A stretch of DNA of 64,000 nt. Source: Bacillus sp. FJAT-28004. GTDB lineage: Bacteria; Bacillota; Bacilli; Paenibacillales; Paenibacillaceae. Numbering within the stretch: position 1 is the first letter of the stretch; each line of letters starts with the position of its first letter. Shown here in pieces: positions 44,404-53,192 of the stretch. The notes beneath the pieces were generated by a model. It did not search any database. It was given only the letters and a program-made list of their open reading frames with translations, and was not told the DNA's origin. The position numbers and the translations under genes are program-made. The stretch spans positions 114,552-178,551 of the forward strand of contig NZ_LGHP01000002.1 of assembly GCF_001280845.1 (NCBI RefSeq), written 5' to 3'.

Positions 44404-45392
44404 CAAATGATAATGCTGAAATCGTTAAAGAATTGGATGTTGTTGCGCTTGGTGAGCTGCTGATTGATTTCACGCCGCATGGTGTATCGGATCAGGGACA
44501 GCCTTTGTTCGAGCGAAATCCAGGCGGAGCACCAGCGAATGTGCTGGCTGCCTTGGCTAAGCTGGATCGCAGAACCGCTTTTATTGGAGCGGTAGGCGAG
44601 GATGCATTCGGTCATTATTTGACAGATGTGCTGGAGCAAGGAAGTATTGGGACGGAGGGGCTTAAACTTACGTTAGAGGCAAAAACGACACTTGCTTTTG
44701 TCCATTTGGATGCAAGTGGTGACCGTTCCTTTTCATTCTACCGTCAACCCGGTGCCGACCATATGCTGCGTGAGGAAGATGTAAACCGCGAGCTGATCGA
44801 TTCCGCGAAAATCTTCCATTATGGCTCGATCTCGATGACTCATGAGCCGTCTCGGACAGCAACGCTTAGTACTGCTGCTTATGCGAGAAGCCAAGGGCTG
44901 CTCATCTCTTATGATCCCAACCTGCGTATATCGCTTTGGGAAAATGAACAAATCGCGAAAGAACGTATCATAAAAGGGCTCCAGTATGCGGATGTGGTGA
45001 AGCTTTCGGAGGAGGAGCTTTTGTTCTTAACAGGGACGAGCGACCTCGATACGGGAACGAAGCAGCTGGTAGAGCAATTCCCATCGCTGCGGCTGCTGTT
45101 TGTTACACTTGGACCTGATGGGAGTTATTGCCGAGCAGGCGAAGCAACAGCTTCACATGGTGGCTATAAAGTAGAAGTACAAGATACAACGGGTGCTGGT
45201 GATGCCTTCTTGGGAGGTATTCTGTATACCCTTCTTAACAAGGGTGGAGCTGCACAAACCGAGTGGACGGCTGAGCAGTTGGAATCGATGCTCTCATTTG
45301 CCAACGCAATGGGCGCGCTAGCTGCGACCGGCAAAGGGGCAATCCCTTCCATGCCGACGCTGGAAGCAATTATGTCTCTCGCGAATGCGTAA
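44397..45392 (+). CDS. Fructokinase (PfkB family)
   Basis: A 331-residue sugar kinase of the ribokinase/PfkB family. Signature 1 is in NPGGAPANVLAALAKL and signature 2 in DTTGAGDAFLGGIL, with the catalytic Asp in GAGD. It should phosphorylate the fructose released by the GH32 enzyme. No ATG lies near the family start. A TTG at 44397 with gggag eleven bases upstream is chosen, overlapping the GH32 stop by seven bases, while a TTG at 44379 lies further inside that gene. The operon ends with a strong terminator. Confidence 0.9.
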   Translation: MVTNDNAEIVKELDVVALGELLIDFTPHGVSDQGQPLFERNPGGAPANVLAALAKLDRRTAFIGAVGEDAFGHYLTDVLEQGSIGTEGLKLTLEAKTTLAFVHLDASGDRSFSFYRQPGADHMLREEDVNRELIDSAKIFHYGSISMTHEPSRTATLSTAAYARSQGLLISYDPNLRISLWENEQIAKERIIKGLQYADVVKLSEEELLFLTGTSDLDTGTKQLVEQFPSLRLLFVTLGPDGSYCRAGEATASHGGYKVEVQDTTGAGDAFLGGILYTLLNKGGAAQTEWTAEQLESMLSFANAMGALAATGKGAIPSMPTLEAIMSLANA

Positions 45393-45424
45393 GTGATTGA
45401 TTAGTCTTAGTATGCAGTAGGGTG

Positions 45425-45464
45425 AAGAGCAATAAGCGCGAATTCGCGCTTATTGCTCTTTTTT
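45425..45464 (+). terminator. Strong terminator after fructokinase
   Basis: A perfect 16-base stem (aagagcaataagcgcg / cgcgcttattgctctt) with an AATT loop runs into six T. It is one of the best intrinsic terminators of the window. Confidence 0.92.
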
Positions 45465-45616
45465 GAGTCAAAAGCCGAAAGGTTATCGGTAACGAATCGT
45501 GGTTTGGCTTATATCGCGTGTAGTTCATGTTTATACTATAATGATAGTTATGCGTGATTGGGTGAAATTGGATGATTTGTGATTCGGGATAGATAGAGTT
45601 AGAGGAGGTTTTTCGT

Positions 45617-46342
45617 TTGACGTTAATTGGTGAAATCAGTGGCATAAACCGTTATCCAATTAAATCATTTGCCGGGGAGAGCCTGGATATAGCTGAAATT
45701 GATACATACGGTTTAGTCGGCGACCGCTGTTATGCTTTTTTTGACGAAACCAAGGAAGGCTGGGATAGCTTCTTTACTGCAAGAGAAATTCCGACGATGC
45801 TTGCTTACAAAGCGCGGTTCGTCGAAGAGAACAAGGATTCAGAATATCCCCAAGTGAAAATAACGTCTCCAGAAGGTCAGACTTTTAGCTGGGATGATGA
45901 TTTGTTAGTAGAAATGCAGAAGTATTCCAAGAAGAAGATGCGGATGCGCAGCTATCAAATAGAAAGCCCCGACCTTAAAGCAGTGGATGAAGGCAGCATC
46001 CTCATCATTACGAACACTAGCCTGAAAAAGCTTGAAGAGATATGGGGAAAGCAGTTGGATGAGCGGCGCTTTAGAGCCAATATACTGGTGACCGTAGACG
46101 AGAACGCTTTTGGCGAAAAGGATTGGATTGGTAAACGCATAGCTGTGGGCAGCGCGGAATTGCAAGTGGATAAGTACTGCGATCGCTGCTCTATGGTTAC
46201 GCTTGATCCGGATACGCTTGAACGTGACGCCTCTTTGTTGAAGAAAATTAACACAGAGATGAGTTTAAACTTTGGGGTTTATGCTTCTGTTAAGAAAACG
46301 GGACATATTCGTGTTGGCGAGAAGCTAGTTCTGATTGACTGA
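45617..46342 (+). CDS. MOSC domain protein
   Basis: A 241-residue protein with an N-terminal beta-barrel (MOSC_N, starting IGEISGINRYPIKSFAGE) and a C-terminal MOSC domain with the RFRANILV stretch and a conserved Cys pair in VDKYCDRCSMVTLDP; the cysteine would bind sulfur or molybdenum cofactor. MOSC proteins such as YiiM and mARC reduce N-hydroxylated compounds or handle sulfur for cofactors. The start is a TTG with gaggaggt upstream. It converges on the CotH operon and shares a bidirectional terminator. The molybdopterin enzyme at 6171 is a possible but remote partner. Confidence 0.87.
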   Translation: MTLIGEISGINRYPIKSFAGESLDIAEIDTYGLVGDRCYAFFDETKEGWDSFFTAREIPTMLAYKARFVEENKDSEYPQVKITSPEGQTFSWDDDLLVEMQKYSKKKMRMRSYQIESPDLKAVDEGSILIITNTSLKKLEEIWGKQLDERRFRANILVTVDENAFGEKDWIGKRIAVGSAELQVDKYCDRCSMVTLDPDTLERDASLLKKINTEMSLNFGVYASVKKTGHIRVGEKLVLID

Positions 46343-46368
46343 CCGACATGCGAATATTGTAGACAGAC

Positions 46369-46415
46369 AAAAGATCGCTAACTGAGTGCCTTATGGCAAG
46401 AGTTAGCGATCTTTT
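46369..46415. terminator. Bidirectional terminator between MOSC and CotH genes
   Basis: A 15-base perfect stem (aaaagatcgctaact / agttagcgatctttt) has T runs on both strands. It ends the MOSC gene on the plus strand and the VTC-DUF4956-CotH operon on the minus strand. Confidence 0.88.
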
Positions 46416-46429
46416 CTGAATTCGAATAT

Positions 46430-48265
46430 TTACAGCCGTTTACGTTTGTAAAAGACGATGAATGCGCAGGAGAGAAGCAGGATGATAAGTGTGATTCCAA
46501 CTGTGGCAGCTTCCTTAGGGCTGCCTTGCACCTGAGTCTGCTGAGTGCCTGGACCGCCGAAACCTCCACCCATATCGCCCATACCTCCCATGCCGCCTTG
46601 TCCATTTGGCCTTTGGCCGCCAAACTCGCCTTGCATGCCTCCTTGCTGACCAGGTATTTGACCGTCTGGTGGAGCAACGCCCGCATCGTCTTGAGGAATT
46701 TGCTCGTTAGGTGCAGTGGTGCCCGCATCGTCTTGAGGAATTTGCTCGTTAGGTGTAGCGGTGCCAGCTTCGATTTGTGTGGCTTGGCCATTAGGAGCAG
46801 CAATTCCGCCAGCTTCTTGCGTTGGCAGCTCTTTAGTTGCTGTTATTCCTGCGCCTTGCTGCTTTGCTCCGGCAAGAGCAGCAACGTTGCTGTTAGCTGT
46901 TGTGGTTTGGGAATTACCCTGCTGGGTGTTTGGTCGATTACCGCCGAAACCGCCGCCTCCCATCCCGCTGTTGCCGCTGCCTGATCCGTCCCCCGAAGAA
47001 GGAATTGTGCCGGCAAGCTGCTGTGCAACCGAGCTGGTTTGCTGTGAATTAAAGGATAAGACCTGAGTGATGCCTTGCTCATATTGCTCATACGTGTAGA
47101 AGGAAGATGGATCTGCCTTCACATTGTCAGAGATCATATCTTTTATTTCAGCTACCCGTGCTTTGAAAGTATCTTCTGCTAAATAACCTTCAAGCATACT
47201 TGCGACGATGGTATGATACTTCTCCTTATACGCCTCTACTTTAAGCAGCTTGTTAATAAGCGGTCTATCGGCTACTGCGCCCGTTGTGGGCTCATCAATG
47301 AGTACACCTGAGCCGCCTCCGAACCCGCCAAATGACATATTATAATCCCAAGGCAAAATATTAAAAATACCATCATCCTCATACAAATAATAATTATGTT
47401 TCTTCTCGGACAGGTAGCTGTCAAAGTTGCCGGCTACCGCATTTAAAGCAATGAACTTTAACGCTTCATCAACGTCTAGCACACTCTCATAATTGGAGCC
47501 GTTGTTCAGTTCATCAAGCATATCCAGCAAAATATCATCATTTGATTTATCGGACTTCAGATCGAGGCCTGCATAGGAATCTATGGTCTCAAGCCAGTTC
47601 AGCTCGCTGCCGCTGCCGCCGTTTGCTTTGTAAAGCGCGCCATAAGCGTTGCCGAAATTCCGTTCAAGATACGCATCGCCAATTTGTTCAACAGCCAAAT
47701 AAAAGCCCCAGAGCTCACCATTTACATAAACATTCACATAGGAATATTTCGGAGTAGGAAGCCCCATTTGCTCAGCCAGCTCATACGATAGAAACTCGCG
47801 CATATAGGAAGCATCGCTGTAGTTATTATTTAAATTGATTTTGCTTATACCTTCAAATGTTTGATTGACATACTCATCGAAGGATATCTTAAAGCTGTAG
47901 CGATCGGAATCTGTCATTCTAACGACGCTGTTCAAGCTGAGATTACCCTTCGTTCGAATGGCTACGTTGTCAAACTTCTGACCATTATATTCAATGGAAG
48001 CTTCTTTGTATTCTTCCGAGCTGGCGTTGTCCAGCATATTTTGAAATTCGTCTTCATCGATCGTTATTTTAACATCAACAATCTTATTCTTTGGGAAAAT
48101 GGTTTCATCAAGCTTCTGCTCATCCGCTGATATTTTATTTGCGCTCGCTGCTTTACTTGAGCCCAAGAGGTTGAAGGAAGTACCGCCTACGCTACATCCC
48201 GTCAAACCGATAATCAGGAGAATGGAGCAAAAGCACAGCAAAATTAATTGAGCTTTCGCTTTCAT
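46430..48265 (-). CDS. CotH kinase family lipoprotein
   Basis: A 611-residue membrane-attached member of the CotH family, atypical protein kinases that phosphorylate spore coat proteins. A lipobox (GLTGC, Cys about 24) and a C-terminal membrane helix (about 585-605) followed by KRKRL suggest two anchors. The CotH domain covers about residues 55-350, with RTKGNLSL, EQIGDAYLERNFG and the metal-binding PWDYNMSFG. After it come Gly/Gln-rich and Pro/Gln/Asp repeats that B. subtilis CotH lacks. The extracellular position is unlike the cytosolic forespore-mother-cell role, so a cell-surface function is possible. It is the last gene of a three-gene minus-strand operon. Confidence 0.85.
   Translation of the reverse strand: MKAKAQLILLCFCSILLIIGLTGCSVGGTSFNLLGSSKAASANKISADEQKLDETIFPKNKIVDVKITIDEDEFQNMLDNASSEEYKEASIEYNGQKFDNVAIRTKGNLSLNSVVRMTDSDRYSFKISFDEYVNQTFEGISKINLNNNYSDASYMREFLSYELAEQMGLPTPKYSYVNVYVNGELWGFYLAVEQIGDAYLERNFGNAYGALYKANGGSGSELNWLETIDSYAGLDLKSDKSNDDILLDMLDELNNGSNYESVLDVDEALKFIALNAVAGNFDSYLSEKKHNYYLYEDDGIFNILPWDYNMSFGGFGGGSGVLIDEPTTGAVADRPLINKLLKVEAYKEKYHTIVASMLEGYLAEDTFKARVAEIKDMISDNVKADPSSFYTYEQYEQGITQVLSFNSQQTSSVAQQLAGTIPSSGDGSGSGNSGMGGGGFGGNRPNTQQGNSQTTTANSNVAALAGAKQQGAGITATKELPTQEAGGIAAPNGQATQIEAGTATPNEQIPQDDAGTTAPNEQIPQDDAGVAPPDGQIPGQQGGMQGEFGGQRPNGQGGMGGMGDMGGGFGGPGTQQTQVQGSPKEAATVGITLIILLLSCAFIVFYKRKRL
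46679..46755 (-). repeat. 42-base tandem repeat inside the CotH gene
   Basis: A 35-base word starting gcccgcatcgtcttgagg is exact at 46679 and 46721, a period of 42 bases. It encodes a 14-residue unit with the core PNEQIPQDDAG. A more diverged third copy lies at about 46763. Copy number may vary among strains. Confidence 0.8.
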
Positions 48266-48283
48266 CGGAACTCCTCCTGACTA

Positions 48284-49000
48284 TTAAGATACATAATCCC
48301 CGCTGTAGCTAATAAGCACTGCATTTCGAACGCCGGCCAGTTCCGTCAATTGATTAATGAATCGGCCTGTTTCATCATGCAGACGAATTTCCAGTGTCAT
48401 TTCAATATTGCCTTGTGTTACTGTTTTTTGTTTCACGTTATAACGTTTCACTAGCGTACCTATTTGTTTATGAACGAGTTGTTCTGTTGCATCACTATCA
48501 CAGTTCACAACTAGCAGGTAGGGAGATTCTACGGAACCGCCTTTGACGAAGAAGAACAGAATAAGGCCAACGACAACAGAGCCGATTACTGCTAGTGTGA
48601 AGAAACCTGCGCCTGTAACGATTCCTGCCACTGCAGCCCAGAACAGAAAGATCAGATCAGTAGGGTCTTTGATTGGTGTCCGGAAACGAACGATGGATAA
48701 TGCGCCGACCATACCGAGTGACAGCACAAGATTGGAATTAATGGCAATAATAACGACAGCAGTTATCATCGTCATGCCGATTAGTGAAACATTGAAGCTC
48801 TTGGAATATAGCACACCGCTAAATATTCGTTTGTAAAGCAAGTAAATGAAGAAGCCAAGCAGAAAAGCGACACCTAGCGTAATTAAAATTTTCGATAGGC
48901 TAATGTCCGAAGTGAAGTTGTCCATGACTGAATTTTTTAAAATATCGGCAAAGTTTGTAGTAGTTTCAGCTGTCTCAGCAGCAGTAGTTGTTGTTTCCAT
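48284..49000 (-). CDS. DUF4956 membrane protein
   Basis: A 238-residue protein with about four membrane helices (residues about 35-55, 75-100, 100-125 and 130-160) and the DUF4956 signature MVGALSIVRFRTPIKDPTDLIFLFWA in the middle. The cytoplasmic C-terminal about 85 residues look like a ferredoxin-like or ACT-type fold (LLVVNCDSDATEQLV onwards). Its role is unknown; the family regularly neighbours VTC-domain and CotH proteins. It starts after a gggaggatt site, one base apart from the VTC gene. Confidence 0.87.
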   Translation of the reverse strand: METTTTAAETAETTTNFADILKNSVMDNFTSDISLSKILITLGVAFLLGFFIYLLYKRIFSGVLYSKSFNVSLIGMTMITAVVIIAINSNLVLSLGMVGALSIVRFRTPIKDPTDLIFLFWAAVAGIVTGAGFFTLAVIGSVVVGLILFFFVKGGSVESPYLLVVNCDSDATEQLVHKQIGTLVKRYNVKQKTVTQGNIEMTLEIRLHDETGRFINQLTELAGVRNAVLISYSGDYVS

Positions 49001-49001
49001 T

Positions 49002-49715
49002 TTAATAATCCTCCCAAGTGTTGAATTTCAAATGTTTACGGCAAATGACATATTTTGAAGCGGATTGCCGATTTAAGCCTTCAAGCTGCAACGCGATTTT
49101 GATAGATGCGGGAATGTAGGCATCATACTTGACCTCAAGAATGATCAGGTCATTATCGAGGGCGCGAATAGGCTCTAGGCTTTGGTCAAAAATATCGACA
49201 GCATGCAGCCCGGTCCGCAGCTCCTTATCGAATGTGATCCGCACATTGCCGTTATCGCAAACGTAAGGCTCCCGGACATAATCGACGATGACTTTCGGCC
49301 GCAGCAGACTATGGCTCATTTCGTCGTGGATTTCGTTTAATAGCGGCTTGTTCGGCTCTTTGAGCACATCGAAATCGCCAGCCATCAGCTTGTCGTACAT
49401 GTTCCTGGTGAGTGGCTCCTTCACCTTGGCGATATAGTCTTTGAATTTAATTTTTTTCTCAAAGTGAATGACGTTGTCTTGACCGTTGTAGATGCGGATG
49501 CGGTACTTGACCCGATCCCGAACGCCGGCCAGCTTCTCATGCAGTGCCTTGTTATTAATATCATCAAAGTACAGGCTCCGAATATGGTACTCTCCAGTCG
49601 GGCCGACGTGCTTGTCTTGCTGCATCAGAACTTTCAGCCGCTGTCGTATGATGAAGTATTGATGATAATTAATGAAAAATTTCAATTCGTTGCGATAGCT
49701 CAGATTTTTATTCAT
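49002..49715 (-). CDS. VTC domain protein (polyphosphate polymerase-like)
   Basis: A 237-residue protein with the VTC tunnel fold of triphosphate-binding enzymes. Conserved basic and acidic positions are in YRNELKFFINYHQY, IRSLYFDDINNKALHEKLAGVRDRVKYRIRIY and HFEKKIKFKD, and the closing ILEVKYDAYIP holds the metal-binding Glu. In yeast Vtc4 this domain makes polyphosphate from ATP; bacterial single-domain members are less studied. It is the first gene of the minus-strand operon, with agaggtg as ribosome-binding site. Together with DUF4956 and CotH it may form a membrane-associated phosphoryl-transfer system. Confidence 0.87.
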   Translation of the reverse strand: MNKNLSYRNELKFFINYHQYFIIRQRLKVLMQQDKHVGPTGEYHIRSLYFDDINNKALHEKLAGVRDRVKYRIRIYNGQDNVIHFEKKIKFKDYIAKVKEPLTRNMYDKLMAGDFDVLKEPNKPLLNEIHDEMSHSLLRPKVIVDYVREPYVCDNGNVRITFDKELRTGLHAVDIFDQSLEPIRALDNDLIILEVKYDAYIPASIKIALQLEGLNRQSASKYVICRKHLKFNTWEDY

Positions 49716-49857
49716 TTCACACCTCTTTTCTTGTTCAGGCCCCTTGTTGCTTACAAATGCTATTGTACGGGCCTTTACTTATTCTTAACTTAAGGCTGGC
49801 TGAAAGATCGCTGAACGCAATGATTCAGACATTTTTGCAAAGAACATCGATAGGGGA

Positions 49858-49885
49858 TTGACTTAATTTCAATTTTCCGTATACT
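49858..49885 (+). promoter_or_regulatory. Promoter giving a leaderless yhfZ-type mRNA
   Basis: TTGACT at 49858-49863 and TATACT at 49880-49885 are 16 bases apart. The A of the start codon (49892) is seven bases after the -10 box, exactly where transcription would begin, and no Shine-Dalgarno sequence is present. Confidence 0.55.
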
Positions 49886-49891
49886 GAAAAT

Positions 49892-50809
49892 ATGAAAAAT
49901 TTAAACTCCAAATCAGCCGATTTAGTCAAAAGCATTGCTAGAGAGCTGATGACATGCAAGGTAGGTACGAAGATTCCCACTACGCCTCAATTGGCGGCTA
50001 AGTTTTCCGTCGGCTTCGGCACTGTGGATAAAGCGATGAGTGTGCTCAAGGAAACGGGCGCGATTAAACTACAGTCGAAAGGACAGCTTGGAACCCTTCT
50101 TTTGGAGAAGGATATGTCGGCGTTATGGGTCATGACGGAACAAGGACCGCTGGTCGGATCGTCACCGCTTCCGAATACGATTGAATTCCAAGGTCTTGCG
50201 TCCGGACTGATCGAGATGTTCATGGAACAGGGCATCACATGCAGTCTGACATACAAAAACGGCGGGACCATCAGAGTAAAGCAGTTGCTCGGAGGGCAGT
50301 GCGATTTTGTGATTATGTCGCATATGTCTGCGGTGCAAGTCTGCGCGGAGCATCCGCATTTACGGATTGTGTCGATCATGGAAAACAACAGCTATTATAT
50401 GGATCTGATTATTTTGCGGAGAAAGGATGTAACTTCGGACATAACCGAGTGGAGGATAGGCTTCGACCCGACTTCTTACGACCACATTACCCTGTCGGAC
50501 GAAATATTCTCAGGCAACGAGAAAACAAATGTTCATTACGGAAACATTCCTTATCTAATTGCGGACGGCGTTATCGATGCCGCCATTTGGCACAGCACCC
50601 AGCTCGTTCCGACTGCGCTGATCGATATTCTTGCAGTCCAGCAGGTGGAAACGCCAAGAACGGAAAACGAGAAAAATATGGCGGCTGCGTTTGTAGTCGA
50701 CGGAGCTCGTGAGGATATCATTGCCCTGTTCGAGGATCAGTGCGATGCCGGGAGGATCGGAAAGATCCAACAGGAGGTTATTACGCGCAAGCGTTCCCCG
50801 GCGTATTGA
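49892..50809 (+). CDS. YhfZ-type GntR/substrate-binding-like regulator
   Basis: A 305-residue regulator. A winged helix occupies residues 1-75 (TTPQLAAKFSVGFGTVDKAMSVLKETGAIKLQSKG), followed by a domain shaped like a periplasmic binding protein (PLPNTIEFQGLASGLIEMF, then DGVIDAAIW and a PAY C-terminus). These match the E. coli YhfZ pattern, the putative regulator of the uncharacterised yhf-php operon. The start ATG has no ribosome-binding site but is needed for the first helix of the winged domain. It leads a cluster that also encodes a Php-like protein, so the regulator-enzyme pairing is conserved across phyla. Confidence 0.78.
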   Translation: MKNLNSKSADLVKSIARELMTCKVGTKIPTTPQLAAKFSVGFGTVDKAMSVLKETGAIKLQSKGQLGTLLLEKDMSALWVMTEQGPLVGSSPLPNTIEFQGLASGLIEMFMEQGITCSLTYKNGGTIRVKQLLGGQCDFVIMSHMSAVQVCAEHPHLRIVSIMENNSYYMDLIILRRKDVTSDITEWRIGFDPTSYDHITLSDEIFSGNEKTNVHYGNIPYLIADGVIDAAIWHSTQLVPTALIDILAVQQVETPRTENEKNMAAAFVVDGAREDIIALFEDQCDAGRIGKIQQEVITRKRSPAY

Positions 50810-50884
50810 TCAGGCACCGTCAGATTCGGAACTTTAGAGAATCGGCAAACCTTTCATCAAGCGGAGAAGAGAATGGAGGCATTC

Positions 50885-52171
50885 ATGATTAAGCGACATA
50901 CGGAAGAAGCTGACATTGTAGTTTTGGGCGGGGGTGCTGCGGGCGTTATGGCAGCAGCGGCGGCGGCGAGAAACGGCGCAAACGTATTGCTCGTGGAGAG
51001 TCAGAATTGTCTTGGAGGCTCCCGGACAGCAACGGGTGTAGATACCTTTTACGGATTTTATACGCCTGGCGAGAACCCGAGAAAAGTCGTGGGCGGCATC
51101 CCCGACGAGATTGTGGAACGGCTGCGCGGGGAGAACAAGCTATTTGAGCGGCTGAATACATACGGCGCTGGAACGGGGCTGACCTACGATGTGGAGGCGC
51201 TGAAGATCGCTTACGAGGATCTGATTTTGCAAGCCGGCAGCCGGCTTCTGTTTCATACGACGGCGTGTCATGTGGAAGCATCGGACGGCCGGGTGAACAG
51301 CGTCTGGCTTGCTAACAAAGCTGGACTGACGGAAGTAAAAGCGAAGGTTTTTGTGGACACGACGGGAGACGCTGATATTGTAGCCCGTGCGGGAGGAGGC
51401 TTCAACGCCGGATCGGAGTTGGAGCCGAACCAGTCGCTTAGCACGATTTTTTTTATGGGTAACGTCGATCTGGAGCGTGCGGCTGCGATAAGCCATAACG
51501 AAATGGTGGAGCGTATGAAGGAAGCGAATCGAAGCGGTAAGTTTACGCTCCCCCGGGAAGACGGTTCATATCACCGGACGCCGAATCCCGGTGTCATACA
51601 AGCGAATATGGTGCGGGTTAAAAACATCGACGCCACCGATCCCTTTGCGCTGACGAAGGCCGAGATCGAAGGCAGGAAGCAGGTGCAGCAGTATGCCGCT
51701 TTCCTGAAGTCACAGATGCCGGGATTTGAAAGCGCCTTCTTGATCGGCACGAGCCAGTATATAGGCGTACGCGAAACGCGCAAAATCGAAGGACATTATA
51801 CGCTGTCCGAGGAAGACGTCATCAACGGCCGTAAGTTCGCGGATTCCATCGCCTGCTGCGCTGCTCCGATCGAGGATCATCATCCGGGCGAGGGCACACG
51901 TTGGGCTTATGTATTGGACGGCGGGCATTATCATATTCCGTACCGCTGCCTTGTCCCAACCGCGCTGCGAAACGTTATTGTTGCTGGTCGATGCCTCTCC
52001 GCTACACACGGCGCGCAGGCATCGGCTAGGAATTCAGCGCAGGCGATGGCTATGGGCCAGGCGGCAGGTACGGCAGCAGCGCTTGCGGCGAAGGCTAAAT
52101 CCAATTTCGCCGATTTGGATATAGAAGCGGTCAGGCGCAAGCTTAAAGAGCAGCATGCTATTATCGATTAA
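50885..52171 (+). CDS. FAD-dependent oxidoreductase (FAD_oxidored family)
   Basis: A 428-residue flavoprotein. The dinucleotide-binding motif GGGAAGVMAAAAAARNGANVLLVE is at residues 15-38, followed by the GGSRTATGVDTFYGFY stretch that marks the PF12831 type of FAD-dependent dehydrogenases. The second FAD contact is DTTGDADIVARAG, and the C-terminus has NVIVAGRCLSATHGAQASARN with a final GQAAGTAAAL. Such enzymes oxidise sugars or organic acids. The ATG at 50885 is five bases after ggagg; an ATG at 50873 is also possible. It is the first enzyme of the cluster. Confidence 0.84.
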   Translation: MIKRHTEEADIVVLGGGAAGVMAAAAAARNGANVLLVESQNCLGGSRTATGVDTFYGFYTPGENPRKVVGGIPDEIVERLRGENKLFERLNTYGAGTGLTYDVEALKIAYEDLILQAGSRLLFHTTACHVEASDGRVNSVWLANKAGLTEVKAKVFVDTTGDADIVARAGGGFNAGSELEPNQSLSTIFFMGNVDLERAAAISHNEMVERMKEANRSGKFTLPREDGSYHRTPNPGVIQANMVRVKNIDATDPFALTKAEIEGRKQVQQYAAFLKSQMPGFESAFLIGTSQYIGVRETRKIEGHYTLSEEDVINGRKFADSIACCAAPIEDHHPGEGTRWAYVLDGGHYHIPYRCLVPTALRNVIVAGRCLSATHGAQASARNSAQAMAMGQAAGTAAALAAKAKSNFADLDIEAVRRKLKEQHAIID

Positions 52172-52204
52172 AGTTAATCAGGTCTTCGAGTGGGAGGGAC
52201 AAAG

Positions 52205-53161
52205 TTGGGAAAAGTCAGAACGGTGCTAGGCGACGTCGATTCCGCGAATCTGGGCATGGTGTATGCGCATGAGCATCTTATTATTTCCGGCGGTCTGGGA
52301 GTGATGAAGAAAAGCGACCTGCTGCTTGACAGTGTAGAGGCGGCCTGCAAGGAAGTGGAGGAAGTGAAGCAGCACGGCATTAAAACCTTTGTCGATATGA
52401 TGCCGCTCGATTGCGGCCGGCATCCCCAGAAACTTGTTGAAATCGCTTCCAACACGGATACGCATGTCATAGCCGCGACGGGATTCCATAAGCCGATGTA
52501 TTACGACGATATTCACTGGATTTATCACTACTCCGAACGTCAAATCTGCGACCTGCTAGTAGCAGAAGTCATGGAAGGGATGGACCGTCACAGCTACAAC
52601 GGACCGATCGTGGAGCGCATACAGGCGCGTGCGGGACTGCTAAAGGGGGCATCGGACTATAATCGGATCAGCACCGTGTCGCAAAAATTGTTCAATGCCG
52701 TCGCAGAAGCTCAGAGCATAACCGGGGCACCTATCTCGACCCATACGGAAGAAGGTACGATGGGGTTGGAACAGATTCGGCTAATGACCGATCTGGGCGT
52801 TCCGGCGGACTCGATTATTATTTGCCATACGGACCGAAACCCGGACCTCGAGTATCATATCGCTATGCTGGAGAGCGGCGTCTTCCTGGAATACGACAAT
52901 GCGTCCCGGATCAAATATTGGCCGGACAGCATGATCATTGACTTGATCGTGAAAGTTGTGGAGGCTGGCTTCGGGGACCAGATCCTGCTCGGTACTGACT
53001 TTGCACTTCGTTCTTATTGGAAAGCATACGGCGGAGGTCCCGGCATGGCTCATCTGGCGGAATCCTTTATACCGCGCTTGATGAAGAACGGACTTAACGC
53101 AGAAACGATTGCCAAGTTTATGATTCATAATCCTGCACGGGCGTTTTCATTTTCGAAATAA
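52205..53161 (+). CDS. Phosphotriesterase-family metal hydrolase (Php-like)
   Basis: A 318-residue amidohydrolase-superfamily protein related to PTE/Php. The metal ligands appear as AHEH (residues 21-24), the bridging Lys candidate at about 147 (LLKGASD), His in STHTEEGT and ICHTDRNPD, and Asp in LGTDFA. Family members hydrolyse lactones or phosphoesters; E. coli Php and related proteins have no settled function. The start is a TTG with gggaggg six bases upstream. Position next to a YhfZ-type regulator and an FAD oxidoreductase suggests the hydrolysis of a lactone formed by sugar oxidation. Confidence 0.83.
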   Translation: MGKVRTVLGDVDSANLGMVYAHEHLIISGGLGVMKKSDLLLDSVEAACKEVEEVKQHGIKTFVDMMPLDCGRHPQKLVEIASNTDTHVIAATGFHKPMYYDDIHWIYHYSERQICDLLVAEVMEGMDRHSYNGPIVERIQARAGLLKGASDYNRISTVSQKLFNAVAEAQSITGAPISTHTEEGTMGLEQIRLMTDLGVPADSIIICHTDRNPDLEYHIAMLESGVFLEYDNASRIKYWPDSMIIDLIVKVVEAGFGDQILLGTDFALRSYWKAYGGGPGMAHLAESFIPRLMKNGLNAETIAKFMIHNPARAFSFSK

Positions 53162-53192
53162 GCGCAAATGGAAGAGGCGGCGAGGAGTAACG

